64,000 nucleotides of DNA from Leptonema illini DSM 21528 (GTDB taxonomy: Bacteria > Spirochaetota > Leptospiria > Leptospirales > Leptonemataceae). Below are positions 1-9,973 of this stretch, in pieces (the first letter of the stretch is position 1; the number at the start of each line of letters is the position of its first letter). The notes under the pieces are model-generated. The model was not told the DNA's origin, did no database searches, and worked only from the letters and a program-made list of their open reading frames with translations. Position numbers and translations under genes: made by a program. The DNA is taken from assembly GCF_000243335.1 (NCBI RefSeq), contig NZ_JH597773.1, positions 2,163,550 through 2,227,549 of the forward strand. The letters are read 5' to 3'.

Positions 1-106
1 CAGCTACAGCACTACTGGGTCCTTTCTTCAAATTCTATTGACCCGAACCTTCCGTACGAAAAACCGACTGAAACCCCGCCGGCAACCCGCCAGAGGAAGG
101 AAAAGA

Positions 107-1264
107 ATGGCTTTAAAAGACTTTACGTTTACCTCAGAATCTGTGTCGGAAGGACACCCCGATAAGATCTGCGACCAGATCTCCGATGCCGTACTCGACG
201 CCTTTTTAAAGAAAGACCCACGTTCGCGAGTCGCTTGCGAAACGCTTGTTACGACGGATTTCGTGTGCATCGCTGGTGAAGTCGCTTCCGAAGCAAACGT
301 AAACGTCGAATCGATTGCAAGAGATGTGATGCGCAAAATCGGCTACGTGCATGACGATATCGGCTTCGACGCCGATAAGGCCGAAGTGCTTGTGAAGCTG
401 CACTCGCAATCCCCCGACATCGCTCAGGGCGTTACCGGCGAAGGCCTCTATAAAGAGCAGGGCGCCGGCGACCAGGGTCTGATGTTCGGCTTTGCCATCA
501 ACGAAACGCCCGATCTGATGCCTCTTCCCATCGATCTTTCCCATAAGCTCGTACACTATCTGGCCCAGCTGCGTCACAGCGGCGAGATGAAAGACATTCT
601 TCCCGACTCCAAGTCGCAGGTCACCGTCGAGTATCGTGACGGAAAGCCCGTTCGCGTCGACACCGTCGTCATCTCCACACAGCACCGCGAGCATCTGCAG
701 CACAAGCAGCTCGAAGAGATGATGATCGAGCAGGTCGTGAAAAAGGTTATCCCCGCTCAGTATCTTCAGAACACACGCTATCTGATCAACCCCACCGGCC
801 GCTTTGTTATCGGCGGTCCGCACGGCGATGCAGGCCTTACCGGTCGCAAGATCATCGTCGATACCTATGGCGGTTATGGTCGTCATGGTGGCGGCGCCTT
901 CTCGGGCAAAGATCCGTCGAAGGTCGACCGATCGGCCGCCTACATGGGCCGCTATATCGCGAAAAACATCGTCGCCTCGGGCCTGGCCGAGAAGTGCGAG
1001 GTTCAACTCTCGTATGCCATCGGATTTCCCGAGCCGACATCGGTTCTGGTCGATACGTTCGGAACGGGCAAGATCTCGGATGCAGAGATCTCGAAGCGCG
1101 TACTGGCTAACTTCAAGCTGACTCCGGCCGGAATCGAAGCATCGCTGAAGATGCGCGAAGCAGGTCGCACGTATCTTGACACGGCCTCTTACGGTCACTT
1201 CGGTCGCCAGGGTGAAACGTTCACCTGGGAACGCACCGACGTTGCCGCCGCTCTGAAAGGCTGA
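107..1264 (+). CDS. metK: S-adenosylmethionine synthetase (methionine adenosyltransferase)
   Basis: This cytosolic enzyme makes S-adenosylmethionine from methionine and ATP, releasing phosphate and pyrophosphate. The protein of 385 residues has the normal family length. The N-terminal GHPDKICDQ motif, the [10 protein letters not shown] signature near residue 119, the [13 protein letters not shown] segment near residue 236 and the glycine-rich [14 protein letters not shown] loop near residue 261 are all present. The reading frame is open further upstream to 38, but the ATG at 107 follows an AGAGGAAGG ribosome site and gives the canonical [12 protein letters not shown] start. It appears monocistronic, closed by a hairpin terminator and convergent with the next gene. 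No SAM riboswitch was recognised in the short leader. Confidence 0.97.
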   Translation: MALKDFTFTSESVSEGHPDKICDQISDAVLDAFLKKDPRSRVACETLVTTDFVCIAGEVASEANVNVESIARDVMRKIGYVHDDIGFDADKAEVLVKLHSQSPDIAQGVTGEGLYKEQGAGDQGLMFGFAINETPDLMPLPIDLSHKLVHYLAQLRHSGEMKDILPDSKSQVTVEYRDGKPVRVDTVVISTQHREHLQHKQLEEMMIEQVVKKVIPAQYLQNTRYLINPTGRFVIGGPHGDAGLTGRKIIVDTYGGYGRHGGGAFSGKDPSKVDRSAAYMGRYIAKNIVASGLAEKCEVQLSYAIGFPEPTSVLVDTFGTGKISDAEISKRVLANFKLTPAGIEASLKMREAGRTYLDTASYGHFGRQGETFTWERTDVAAALKG

Positions 1265-1330
1265 TCATCAGCTTTTCGTCAGCCTCAGCCATTGAAAACG
1301 TTTCGACGCCCTTTACTGCGGCGTCGCCCA

Positions 1331-1370
1331 CTCACAAAAAGACCCGGCTTCGACCGGGTTTTTTTGTGAG
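1331..1370. terminator. bidirectional Rho-independent terminator after metK
   Basis: An ACCCGG/CCGGGT stem is extended by a CTCACAAAAA arm on one side and a TTTTTTTGTGAG arm on the other. This gives a T tract on both strands. It lies between metK and the convergent gene ending at 1384 and can serve both. Confidence 0.85.
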
Positions 1371-1383
1371 TCCGGTGCGGTTT

Positions 1384-1857
1384 CTATGGAGCGACGGGTT
1401 TGAAAATCACCGGCCCGTATTCGGTTACCATGCGAGTCTCGTTTTCTTTGCGATCGATCTGAAAGAAGCGTCGGCGGCGATCAAAGTAAAAGTGAAGCAT
1501 CCCGCCTTTAACAAAAAGCGCATCGGCCTCCACCTCTTCGCTCTGTGACCCGCTTCCCGGAACGCCGGTCACGGTTAACCTGTAGCGGCATGCTTTTAAA
1601 TGCTGGACGCGCACCCTTCCCTGCGGGCGAACGGCGCCTGACGTGACGGCATACTCGAATTCCAGAAGTCCCGATCGAGATTCGAGCAGCCTGCCCGTGC
1701 CGGCCTTTTGAAGACCGACATCGTTTCTTGAGAAAAGCTCGAAGTTACGAGTATTCTTAACAAAGAGGCTGTCGAGGATGCTGCTACAGCTTTCGCCATA
1801 GACCGGTTGCAGCGCTACAGGCGACGAGAAAAGCAGTATCGACAGAAGACGTTTCAT
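1384..1857 (-). CDS. exported hypothetical protein
   Basis: No family was recognised. The 157-residue product begins with a typical signal peptide (MKRLLSILLFSSPVAL, then a cleavage-like VYG|ES site), so it is probably periplasmic. The rest is short beta-type sequence with a single Cys just after the predicted cleavage site. Its ATG overlaps the stop codon of the upstream OmpA-like gene in an ATGA arrangement at 1854-1857, so the two are likely cotranscribed and translationally coupled. An envelope role is inferred from the signal peptide and the partner gene only. Confidence 0.75.
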   Translation of the reverse strand: MKRLLSILLFSSPVALQPVYGESCSSILDSLFVKNTRNFELFSRNDVGLQKAGTGRLLESRSGLLEFEYAVTSGAVRPQGRVRVQHLKACRYRLTVTGVPGSGSQSEEVEADALFVKGGMLHFYFDRRRRFFQIDRKENETRMVTEYGPVIFKPVAP

Positions 1858-3626
1858 GGCTTATGAAGCAGCTCCACTCGAACCCTGTTATTTCTGTACT
1901 CGGAGTATTCATCGGCGGCTTCAGAAACGAGATCGGTTTCGCCTTCTCCGCGAAAAACGACGCTTTTATCGGGGATTCCTTTTTGAACAAGAGCATCGCG
2001 AATGCGTCGCGCCAGGGCTTCGCTGCGAAGAAGGTTTTCTTCTTCTTCTCCCTGAAAAGATACAAAGACCCGCACGCGCACGGAATAACCATCCAGATCA
2101 GACCACTCTCTGTAAATCTGTTCGATCAGCGTATTCGCTTCAGAGGCAAAGGAATCGGCGGCAAAGTCAGTCAGGCTGAGGTCGGCAATCAAATCGATCG
2201 AATCCCTTTCTCGTGCGGCGAAACGCACATCGGTTCTAACCGGTGAAGATCGAAGCACCGTCGTATGCCCGGCGGCGTCGGTGGCCTCAAACTCAAACAG
2301 AAGCTCTTCACCGGCGGCGATGTCGTGATCCACATCGGTATCGCCGTTCCACTGTATCTCGTCGGGTAGCAGATCACCCTTCCATTCGCGCAGCATCGAT
2401 CTTTCTTTGCCCGTAACAACAAGCAGCCTTAGCCTGTACTGATAGAGAGGCGATGCGTCTTTATAGGTCGGTCGAATCCGGAACACCTCGCCGGGCCTGT
2501 AGCGAGAAGACGATAGGTTGAGCGATAACTCCGGACGCTTCGTATCAAGCATAAGATATACAGGGGCGACGCTATCGCCGGTAGGGCGCAATTCATACAG
2601 GCCAGGCAGAGAATTCTCGGGAAAAATGGACAGCGCTGTGAGGTTGGCGCCAGCCGTCGTATTGAGCGAGCGAATGCTCTTCCAGCCGGCACTGCCGCCG
2701 AAAGTGGAACCTTCTCTCAAACGCAGAAGCAGCGAGGACGGCCTCGAAACGCCCGTAAAGCCTACGCTTAACGATTTTGCAGGTGCGTACATCGACGCCG
2801 GATTCACATAATAGGCCTCTGTAAAAAGCATGTTCGCCGGCGGCCGGGCAGCGGCAAGAACGAGCAGCTGATGTACGGCGACGGCCCGGCGATTCCCGGC
2901 CATATCGCGCCACTCCAGTTCATAGCGATAGACGCCGACGGGAGCGGGATCGCCGCCGATCATACCGTTCCAGGCGACGCGAGGCGGAAGCGTGTCCTTC
3001 CAATGACGGGTCTCAACGGCCTTCCCTTCCGTATTCACAATGCGCCCTGTATAGCTAACGTTAGGGCGCGATCTCTTCTGTGTTTGATCGATCAGGATCT
3101 CGCCCGTGGGCTGGCCGATCTTACCGTCGGCAAGCGCAGGACGCAGCACATACAGACGAGCCGGGGAAAGCTGCACCTCGGGCAAGGTCGTTTCAATCCA
3201 GACCTCTTTTGAACTGAAGCGCTCGATAGCGTTGTAGTCATGCGTTACGCGCAGCTCCAGACGATAGCGACCGTCGGCCTGACGTTGGCCCTTTTCATCG
3301 CGCCCGTTCCAGTAAAAGAAAGCCGGTAATGGCGTGGCTTTCGAAGATCCAAAGAAGCCAGACTTGCGAATCCTTCGATCGGGCGTGTAGGTACGAACGA
3401 GCCCCGAAGGCCCGTAGATGCTCAACTGCCAGTCCGTGATCTCTATGTTGCGACCGCTCTTTACGTTCACTTCAACAGAGAGAAAATCCTGCACGCCATC
3501 GCCATCCGGAGAGAAGCGACTGTACAGCGGCCGCAGCTGCACGACGGGAAACGAACGACTGACCGCTTCGACGGTGAGAGGAATGAGAAGGACAAAGAAA
3601 AAAGAGAATGACTTCAAGGATTTCAT
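1854..3626 (-). CDS. exported multidomain protein with FlgD/Ig-like segments and a C-terminal OmpA-like domain
   Basis: The 590-residue protein starts with a signal peptide (MKSLKSFSFFFVLLIPL). Near residue 38 it has the SPDGDGVQD motif seen in FlgD-Ig and gliding-associated domains, followed by several repeats of the type 'W-NGRDEKGQ-ADGRYRLEL', which resemble FlgD Ig-like modules. The last 120 or so residues resemble the OmpA peptidoglycan-associating fold: a helix-rich segment, then RSEALARRIRDAL and a terminal NNRVRVEL. It probably sits in the periplasm or outer membrane and contacts peptidoglycan. The OmpA match is judged by eye and is weak around the usual Asp/Arg ligands. The gene is first in a two-gene minus-strand unit. 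Confidence 0.75.
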   Translation of the reverse strand: MKSLKSFSFFFVLLIPLTVEAVSRSFPVVQLRPLYSRFSPDGDGVQDFLSVEVNVKSGRNIEITDWQLSIYGPSGLVRTYTPDRRIRKSGFFGSSKATPLPAFFYWNGRDEKGQRQADGRYRLELRVTHDYNAIERFSSKEVWIETTLPEVQLSPARLYVLRPALADGKIGQPTGEILIDQTQKRSRPNVSYTGRIVNTEGKAVETRHWKDTLPPRVAWNGMIGGDPAPVGVYRYELEWRDMAGNRRAVAVHQLLVLAAARPPANMLFTEAYYVNPASMYAPAKSLSVGFTGVSRPSSLLLRLREGSTFGGSAGWKSIRSLNTTAGANLTALSIFPENSLPGLYELRPTGDSVAPVYLMLDTKRPELSLNLSSSRYRPGEVFRIRPTYKDASPLYQYRLRLLVVTGKERSMLREWKGDLLPDEIQWNGDTDVDHDIAAGEELLFEFEATDAAGHTTVLRSSPVRTDVRFAARERDSIDLIADLSLTDFAADSFASEANTLIEQIYREWSDLDGYSVRVRVFVSFQGEEEENLLRSEALARRIRDALVQKGIPDKSVVFRGEGETDLVSEAADEYSEYRNNRVRVELLHKP

Positions 3627-3785
3627 CGTTTCTTTAGTGTATGACTTCCGTTATGTTTTTCATGCGGAACGTTGTCAACCGGCTTATAGGCACCGGACTG
3701 AACCGTGATCTCTGACGTAACCTCTGAATCGAACGCTGAATTGAAGACTTCACCCACAAACACCCTCTCTTCGCAAGAGGCGGCC

Positions 3786-4988
3786 ATGCAACATATGCCC
3801 TCTTCGCTTGAAGAAGATAACCCGGCTCCACCGGCGGGAAGCCGAGTCGTCGTCGCCATGTCGGGCGGCGTCGATAGCGCCGTCGTCGCCCTCATGCTAC
3901 GAGAGCGCGGCTACGACGTCGTCGGCGTCAATCTTCGCGTCTGGGAATACGAGGCCTCCTGCGATCCGAGAAAGAAATCATGCTGCAGCCCCGAAGACAT
4001 CCAGGACGCAAGAGCGGTGGGAATGCAGATCGACATTCCCTTCTATGTTCTGCGTATGGAGAAGGTCTTTGAAGAGAAGGTCATGGACCGCTTTGTGCGC
4101 GACTACTCCCATGCGCGCACGCCCAATCCGTGTGTTGAATGCAATACGTTTGTGAAGTTCGGAGCGCTGTTTTCGAAGGCGCGAGACCTGAACATTGAAA
4201 CCATCGCCACCGGACATTACGCCGGCATCCGCCGGTTGCCGAACGGTCGATATGCGATTCGCACAGGCAGAGATGAGCGAAAGAATCAGGCCTATTATCT
4301 TTATGGACTGAGCCAGGAGGTGCTCAAAGCGACCTACTTCCCGCTTGCCGATATGACGAAGGCAGAGGTGCGCGACATCGCACGCCGCCACGGACTGGTC
4401 GTCGCCGATAAAGAGGAATCGCAGGAGATCTGTTTTATTCCCGACAACGACTATCGCGAATTCCTTGAGAAAAAAGGGGTCGCCTTCACGCCGGGATACT
4501 TTCGCGACGAAGAAGGACGCATACTCGGCAAGCATTCGGGCCGGGAGAAGTTCACCGTCGGCCAGCGCAAGGGCCTTGGAATCGCCTGGAAGGAGCCTCT
4601 CTATGTTCTTCGCATCGAAGAGAGCGGCGACGTCATCCTCGGTCCGGTCGATAGAACGCTGTGCACGGATTTTGTCGTCGAGCAGGTTCATTGTATGGGC
4701 CTTTCAGAAGAAGAGCTGAAAAACCTTACACCGGGCTCCTCTGCTTCTTCTATCGAGGGGCGCGTTCAGGTGCGGTACCGTTCCACGCCCGTGCGCTGCC
4801 GCGTTTCGTTCCTTGAAGAAAGCTCTGAGATTTCTTTTAACGGCCTGCCCGTCGGCATGCGCCTGCACGTCGAGCTTCTTGAGCCGGTCAGTTCCGTCAC
4901 GCCCGGCCAGAGCGCCGTTTTTTTCCCGCCGCTTGAAACGACGCCCTCGGACTGGGTCATGATGGGCGGCATCATCGCATTGCACTGA
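3786..4988 (+). CDS. mnmA: tRNA-specific 2-thiouridylase MnmA
   Basis: MnmA thiolates U34 of tRNAs for Lys, Glu and Gln, using ATP to adenylate the uridine and a relayed persulfide sulfur. The PP-loop SGGVDS is at residues 26-31. The two catalytic cysteines are recognisable in NPCVECN (Cys119) and EICFIPD (Cys216), and the ATGHYA segment is intact. The frame extends upstream to a GTG at 3705, but that site has no ribosome binding sequence. ATG 3786 follows AGAGG at suitable spacing and gives about 400 residues. The 3' end overlaps the next gene as TGATG, suggesting coupling. Confidence 0.93.
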   Translation: MQHMPSSLEEDNPAPPAGSRVVVAMSGGVDSAVVALMLRERGYDVVGVNLRVWEYEASCDPRKKSCCSPEDIQDARAVGMQIDIPFYVLRMEKVFEEKVMDRFVRDYSHARTPNPCVECNTFVKFGALFSKARDLNIETIATGHYAGIRRLPNGRYAIRTGRDERKNQAYYLYGLSQEVLKATYFPLADMTKAEVRDIARRHGLVVADKEESQEICFIPDNDYREFLEKKGVAFTPGYFRDEEGRILGKHSGREKFTVGQRKGLGIAWKEPLYVLRIEESGDVILGPVDRTLCTDFVVEQVHCMGLSEEELKNLTPGSSASSIEGRVQVRYRSTPVRCRVSFLEESSEISFNGLPVGMRLHVELLEPVSSVTPGQSAVFFPPLETTPSDWVMMGGIIALH

Positions 4989-6412
4989 TGCCATGCGTTT
5001 TTCTGCACGCCCTTCATCGCCGGATGCCGATCATAGATACGATGTTCTCGCTTCATAAAAAAAGGCTGCCCCGCATCCTGCTTCTGCTCAGCATGATCGC
5101 CCTGCCGCTTCTTACGCTCACGCAGGCCGAAAACCGTCATCTCATACCCGAAGAGAACCGGCAGGAACTGTCGGATTTCTATCGCTATCTGCGCACCCGC
5201 TACGGTAAAGCTCCTGAAGAGCGACGCAGTGAAACGCCGCAGCCTTCTGTCCCTTCTATAGAAAAGCCGCGCGCCGGGATAACGGAACAAAAACAGGAAG
5301 CGGAGCCCCGAGCAAAAGAACCGACTCCTGAGACGTCCCCTTCTGATCTGAAACGCAGGTCGGCAGAGAAGCCCGCAGAAAAGAGGCCCGATGAACTGAA
5401 ACAGAACTACTCTGACAGGAAACCCGCTGAACGGAAGCAGGTTCTGAAAAAGAACACTTCCGAAAAGCCCCGCGAAGACAGGACTTCGCAAGAAAAGCCT
5501 GAAGACGAGATCGAACTCGTCGCCATGAGCGATACGGTCGAACTGCCCGAGCCGCGAAACAACCGCAGCTTCGCGAAGGCGGCGCCGTCCTTTTACAGAG
5601 GCCTGTATATCAACAACGCCCTTGTGCGCGGCAAAGGATTTGCAAACTTCCTGAAGACGGCGGATAACCACGGCATCAACGTGCTCGTCATCGACATCCA
5701 GCCTCATATGCCGCCGGCCGAGGCTCTCAAGCTTGCCGAAGATATGGGATTCTATCTTGTTGCGCGTGTCGTCGTCTTCGACGCAGGACTGAAAACATAC
5801 CCGGCTCCGAAAGGGCACATTGAACGTATCGTTAACAGGGCCGAAGAAGGGGCAAAGGCCGGATTCGCCGAGATACAGCTCGACTATATTCGTTTCGCCG
5901 ACAATCTGCGCGTTAAAGGCCTGACCGTGCAGAAGCGATACGATTATATCTCCTCGGTGCTCTCGCAATTCGAGAGGCGTCTGCGCCCGTATAAAGTGCG
6001 AATCGGCGCCGACATCTTCGGTCGCATCGCCTTTAATCGTGACGATATCATCGGCCAGAAGCTTGAACTTTTCGATCGACACATGGATGTGATTTATCCG
6101 ATGCTGTATCCGTCGCATTTCTACGGCGACCCGATACGACGCAGGAAGCCCTATCATACGATCTTCGACGGCACGCTCGGCTCAAGAAAGCGCGTGCGGA
6201 ACGCCCGCATCGTTCCTTATATCCAGGCCTTTGGAATGCGCGTGGGTGAGTCGGGCCTGTCGGTGGAAAACTATATCAGAGCACAGCTTGATGCGGCTCA
6301 GGATTCGGGAGGAGCGGGCTATGTTGCATGGAATGCGCGCAACGATTACAGCGTATTCTTTCGCGCCATCCGTTCGGGCCGCTTTATGCCCGCAGTAAAA
6401 ACGAAACGATGA
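4988..6412 (+). CDS. exported DUF4015-type putative glycoside hydrolase
   Basis: A hydrophobic segment (RILLLLSMIALPLLTL) marks a signal peptide or anchor. A long Lys/Glu/Pro-rich low-complexity linker follows to about residue 190, and then a TIM-barrel-like domain. The domain matches my memory of DUF4015 putative glycosyl hydrolases: FYRGLYINN, the VLVIDIQ strand, a KAGFAEIQLDYIRF strand and DVIYPMLYPSHF. Substrate is unknown. The start is uncertain: ATG 4988 overlaps the mnmA stop, while ATG 5024 or 5042 would give a shorter, more usual signal peptide. The 3' end overlaps hslO as ATGA. Confidence 0.8.
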   Translation: MPCVFLHALHRRMPIIDTMFSLHKKRLPRILLLLSMIALPLLTLTQAENRHLIPEENRQELSDFYRYLRTRYGKAPEERRSETPQPSVPSIEKPRAGITEQKQEAEPRAKEPTPETSPSDLKRRSAEKPAEKRPDELKQNYSDRKPAERKQVLKKNTSEKPREDRTSQEKPEDEIELVAMSDTVELPEPRNNRSFAKAAPSFYRGLYINNALVRGKGFANFLKTADNHGINVLVIDIQPHMPPAEALKLAEDMGFYLVARVVVFDAGLKTYPAPKGHIERIVNRAEEGAKAGFAEIQLDYIRFADNLRVKGLTVQKRYDYISSVLSQFERRLRPYKVRIGADIFGRIAFNRDDIIGQKLELFDRHMDVIYPMLYPSHFYGDPIRRRKPYHTIFDGTLGSRKRVRNARIVPYIQAFGMRVGESGLSVENYIRAQLDAAQDSGGAGYVAWNARNDYSVFFRAIRSGRFMPAVKTKR

Positions 6413-7284
6413 AAACAGATTCCTATATTCGAGGCGTGCTGCCCGATATCGCCTATCGCTACGTTATTGCGACGGCCTTCTCGTCGGTTCAGGAGATCTG
6501 GACCAGACATGAGATGGACGTAGGGCCGGCTCTTTTGATCGGTGAGGCGGCCGTCGCCTCCTTTCTGCTTGCGGCGCGCGGCACAAAAGAGGACGACCAG
6601 ACGGTCGGGCTGCACTTTGAATGTGAGGGCCCCGTCCGTCGCCTGATGAGCTTCGGACGTTTTGACGGCGGGATGCGCGGTTATACACCGGAGGCAAGGT
6701 CGGACTGGCCCGGCTCATTAATGGACGGAAAGGGATCGGGGACGCTAAACGTCAGCCTGTTTCGCCAGCAATCCCGCAAGGTCTATGCCTCGAGCGTGGA
6801 ATTCCGCAATCAGAGCATCGCCCGCAACGTAGAGGAGTTTCTCGGTAAGTCCGAGCAGGTTCAGGTCTTTGTGGAGCTCGGACCCTTTGCCGACGACGGC
6901 ACCCGAACCTCATTCTTCCCGGGTCCGATCAGCCTGCAGCATGCAGGCATCTACGGATCGCTTTTCGAGGCCATGCCCGGAGCAACGGCCGACGACACCG
7001 ACAGGCTTCTTGATTTCTTGAAAGAGCATTCCGTTCTCGACCTTCTACGCCGACAGGGGATTCTTCCCGAGCTTCCTGGAACGCTGGCAGAAGGGCGGTT
7101 ATTTCATTACTGTGACTGTTCAAAAGAGAAGGTGGAAAGGCTGATCATCGGTATGGGTCGGGAAGAAGCCGATGCGCTCATCGCCGAACGGGGCAAAATC
7201 GAGATCACCTGCGAATTCTGCTGTGAAAAATATCTGTTCGGAGACTCCGATCTGGAAAGGATTTTTGTTGAAGAATCCGTCTAA
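6409..7284 (+). CDS. hslO: Hsp33-type redox-regulated chaperonin
   Basis: Hsp33 is a cytosolic holdase activated when oxidation releases zinc from four C-terminal cysteines. Those cysteines are visible as CDC (HYCDCSKEKV) and CEFC (ITCEFCCEKY) near the end of the 291-residue protein, the expected CXC-X(about 30)-CXXC layout. The N-terminal fold is recognisable from the GEAAVASFLLAA and GSGTLNVS segments. An extra Cys directly after the second pair is a small peculiarity. ATG 6409 overlaps the upstream stop (ATGA), making a likely mnmA-DUF4015-hslO operon. Confidence 0.88.
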   Translation: MKTDSYIRGVLPDIAYRYVIATAFSSVQEIWTRHEMDVGPALLIGEAAVASFLLAARGTKEDDQTVGLHFECEGPVRRLMSFGRFDGGMRGYTPEARSDWPGSLMDGKGSGTLNVSLFRQQSRKVYASSVEFRNQSIARNVEEFLGKSEQVQVFVELGPFADDGTRTSFFPGPISLQHAGIYGSLFEAMPGATADDTDRLLDFLKEHSVLDLLRRQGILPELPGTLAEGRLFHYCDCSKEKVERLIIGMGREEADALIAERGKIEITCEFCCEKYLFGDSDLERIFVEESV

Positions 7285-7304
7285 ACACCTATCGGTGTAA
7301 AAGG

Positions 7305-8360
7305 ATGTCATCTCCCTACTTCCAGAAATCGAGGTATATTCTCATCGACACGGTCGATGACCTTGACCCGCGCCGTATCAGCATCCGCGACCTGAACAAG
7401 AAATACATGGATCGCGAGGGAAACCGCTATGCCCTTCGCTTTGACCTGAACAGCAGGCAGATCCATGTCGTGCGTCTGGCCGGATCAAAAGACGAGGCCG
7501 TGCGCATCCGTGCTGAAATCCTGCGACAGCGAAGAGCCGAAAAGGGCGATGAGCTCGAGTTCACGCTCGAACCCGACGAGCATGACGATCCGTTTAAGAG
7601 CGAGCTGCCCGAGCCTCTGCTCTCACGCGCTCCTGATTCTTACACGGCTTCTCAGCCTTCTTCTAGCGCTCCTGAAAAACCTATGGATCAACCTCATGAC
7701 CGTGGTGCCCGTCGGGATTCATCCGGAGAGTTTCGCCCCTCACGACAGGACGCATCCGGTGACCTGCCCGATCCGTCACAGCTTTTCAGCGAAGAGGATT
7801 CGGGCTTTATCGACGATTTCACGGCTCCGGGCACTCCGCTCATCAGCGAGATCGACCTTTTTCCCGAACTCGAGCGCGAGATCTCACGCATCATCGACAG
7901 CCAGAAGGCCATCATTAAAGTCATGAGCCGGTCAAGAGTACTCGATCATATCGGCGGATCAGAAGACTTCTTTGCGACCGCTAAAAAAGTAGATGAATCC
8001 TGCATACAGGCAGCCGTTGAGGCGGCCCGCCTCTATCAGGAGTTATCGGGATTTCCAAAATCCCCGCTGCATTACCTGAGTTCTTTTCCTGCTATCGAGA
8101 AGAAGCGCATCGAAGCCCTTCCCGATGAGCGCCAGCAGATCGAGCAGATCAAGCATTACGAGCTTCACCGCACGTATTCAGAGCTTCTACGGAACATTCT
8201 CGATCTGACGATTCAGCTGCGTCGCAGCCTCGAAGGCCTGCCCGAATCGGAGCGCGGCAAGCAGTATTTCATCGACCTCATCCCATCGTTTGCCGAGATC
8301 ACGGGCAAGGCGTCGTCGCTGCAACATCGATTGCAGGAATGGTTCCGACAGACGGTCTGA
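7305..8360 (+). CDS. hypothetical cytosolic protein
   Basis: No family was recognised. The 351-residue product has a small mixed N-terminal part, a Pro/Ser/Asp-rich disordered linker from about residue 90 to 180, and a helical C-terminal half with many charged residues (DEERQ, EQIKHYEL, RRSLEGLPESERG). There is no signal peptide or membrane span. It follows hslO by 20 bases and may belong to the same operon. The AAGG before ATG 7305 is immediately adjacent, which is unusually close for a ribosome site, so a later start is possible. It ends one base from the convergent ACT-domain gene. Confidence 0.7.
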   Translation: MSSPYFQKSRYILIDTVDDLDPRRISIRDLNKKYMDREGNRYALRFDLNSRQIHVVRLAGSKDEAVRIRAEILRQRRAEKGDELEFTLEPDEHDDPFKSELPEPLLSRAPDSYTASQPSSSAPEKPMDQPHDRGARRDSSGEFRPSRQDASGDLPDPSQLFSEEDSGFIDDFTAPGTPLISEIDLFPELEREISRIIDSQKAIIKVMSRSRVLDHIGGSEDFFATAKKVDESCIQAAVEAARLYQELSGFPKSPLHYLSSFPAIEKKRIEALPDERQQIEQIKHYELHRTYSELLRNILDLTIQLRRSLEGLPESERGKQYFIDLIPSFAEITGKASSLQHRLQEWFRQTV

Positions 8361-8361
8361 T

Positions 8362-8976
8362 TCAGTTTTCAGATGCGGTAAACTGCGAAAGAAAAGACGA
8401 TAGGGCTTCGATCTTTTCCGCGCTCAGCGGCTTCCCTTTGCTCTGTAGATGAAAAAGATCGCGCGCATGACCGCCATAGGTCGAACGCAAGGTCGCCGAG
8501 ACGATATTCACGTCATGCCGGAATAACAACCTTGCCACCGTAAAAAGAAGACCCGGCCGGTCGGGCGCCTCAAGATACATCGTCGTCTCGCCCTTCTCTG
8601 TGTTCTGATCAAACAGTACCTCGACTCCCGCTTCAAAGAACGACTCCGGCCGGGGGATCTCTTTCTCGCCGGCACGAATCAGCTCTTCGGGGTCGGAGTC
8701 GTCTGACAGCAAAGCCTCCATCAACATACCGAGCTTCAACCCGATTTCGGATAACTTCCGGGCGCTTCCGTCCACCATCGTGCGCAACACAAAGCGATCG
8801 TAAGAGTACAGCTCGCCGTCCTCTTCAAGCGTGTCGATATCGCCCGAATATATGTCGAGATCAAGCGAATAGATCGCCGCAGAAAGCCTGTACAGCGTGC
8901 CTTCTTTGATCGACGGGGTGCGGATTTCCAGTATGAGTTCGCGATCGCCGGCTACGGTACAGCTGAACGATTTCAC
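8362..8976 (-). CDS. ACT-domain protein, two ACT modules, GlnD-like C terminus
   Basis: The protein of about 204 residues carries two ACT modules. The first is around ELILEIRTPSIKEGTLYRLS and the second around TTMYLEAPDRPGLLFTVARL, which is close to the ACT repeats at the end of GlnD uridylyltransferases. ACT domains bind small ligands, often amino acids, and no catalytic domain is attached here. I place the start at GTG 8976, which has GGAGACGG upstream and overlaps the stop of the preceding gene as GTGA. An ATG at 9012 lies inside that gene and is less likely. The role is probably regulatory, with an unknown partner. Confidence 0.8.
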   Translation of the reverse strand: MKSFSCTVAGDRELILEIRTPSIKEGTLYRLSAAIYSLDLDIYSGDIDTLEEDGELYSYDRFVLRTMVDGSARKLSEIGLKLGMLMEALLSDDSDPEELIRAGEKEIPRPESFFEAGVEVLFDQNTEKGETTMYLEAPDRPGLLFTVARLLFRHDVNIVSATLRSTYGGHARDLFHLQSKGKPLSAEKIEALSSFLSQFTASEN

Positions 8977-9902
8977 GTTCCGTCTCCACGATGGCTGATG
9001 ACGTCGTTGCACCAGCGTATGAAAAGATCGGGATTGAGTCGTGAGGCCGGCATTCGGTCGTAGTTCTGACCGACGCGAATATCCATATCCTGCTCGATGC
9101 TGAAACGATCGGCGAAATCCTGTAGATTGCGGCCGAGAATGGGATCAAGCTCTCGCCAGCTCATCACAAGCTGACCGGCCTTCTGCGCTCCGAAGATCTT
9201 CTGCCCGCGGGCGACGAATTCCATCTCGGTATAATTCTCTTTGCAGTACCATTCGCCCTTTCCGTCGAGCTCCTGAAAGACCTTCCAGAGAATTTTTGAG
9301 GCCTTCTGCTTCTCTTTTTTCGCCCTCGTCTCTTCTTCCATACGCCGAAGAAACTCTTTCAGATCGGCAAGCACGGCAGGACGGTACTCTCCCTTCCAGG
9401 TATCGTTATCCCACCACGGTTCGGGTTCTTCATCGCGAAGCAGCTGTTCGAGAGCGGGTGCCGCCAGTTTCCAGATGGCCTCGTACTCGGCGCGCAGCGC
9501 CGGATCGGTCCATCCCTCATGATAGATGTTGACGCGAATACCTTCGCCGGCCGAGCCGCGACGCACGCCGCGATCCTCGATTTCGAACGTAATGATCGTT
9601 TCGCCCTGCTGCGACGGCCATGACCTGCCTTTCAATCCATAGCGGATGAGTTCGTTCTTATCCTGCGTGAGCAGAATCATCTCGACCTCATCGCCCGGCT
9701 TATGCGAGACGATGTTGCGCGACATGATGACGCGAGGAGCCCACCACTTCCGCAACTCGGTTTGCGAGGTGAGCGTGCGAAAGGCCCTGGCCGGCGTCGT
9801 TACGGCCTGTAACGAAAATTCCAGCGGATCAAGCTCTTCCCGGCGATTCATATCCCCATCGAACAGAAAGCGGTCCGCCAGCGGAACTAAATTTTCGCGC
9901 AT
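8973..9902 (-). CDS. SRPBCC / AHSA1-like domain protein
   Basis: Residues about 25-150 resemble the START/SRPBCC fold of the Aha1-like (AHSA1) family: SLQAVTTPARAFRTLTSQTELRKWW, a strand with GDEVEMILL, and a helix EAIWKLAAPALEQLL closing the cavity. The remaining 150 residues are acidic, helical and unrecognised. The family binds hydrophobic ligands or acts as a co-chaperone, and the function here is unknown. The start could be ATG 9902, or ATG 9851 where GGGGAT precedes. It overlaps the ACT-domain gene by GTGA, so the two products are probably made together. Confidence 0.72.
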   Translation of the reverse strand: MRENLVPLADRFLFDGDMNRREELDPLEFSLQAVTTPARAFRTLTSQTELRKWWAPRVIMSRNIVSHKPGDEVEMILLTQDKNELIRYGLKGRSWPSQQGETIITFEIEDRGVRRGSAGEGIRVNIYHEGWTDPALRAEYEAIWKLAAPALEQLLRDEEPEPWWDNDTWKGEYRPAVLADLKEFLRRMEEETRAKKEKQKASKILWKVFQELDGKGEWYCKENYTEMEFVARGQKIFGAQKAGQLVMSWRELDPILGRNLQDFADRFSIEQDMDIRVGQNYDRMPASRLNPDLFIRWCNDVISHRGDGT

Positions 9903-9973
9903 CCGCTAAAAAAGCGAGATCGTGAATGGGGAAATCCCGTCGACAGCCCGCTGCCAGAGGCTATTTTCGCCCT

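Noticed and set aside
206-1198. A 330-codon frame antisense to metK
   Set aside because: metK is certain in this region, and the antisense product has no motif. The same holds for the many other antisense frames in the window.
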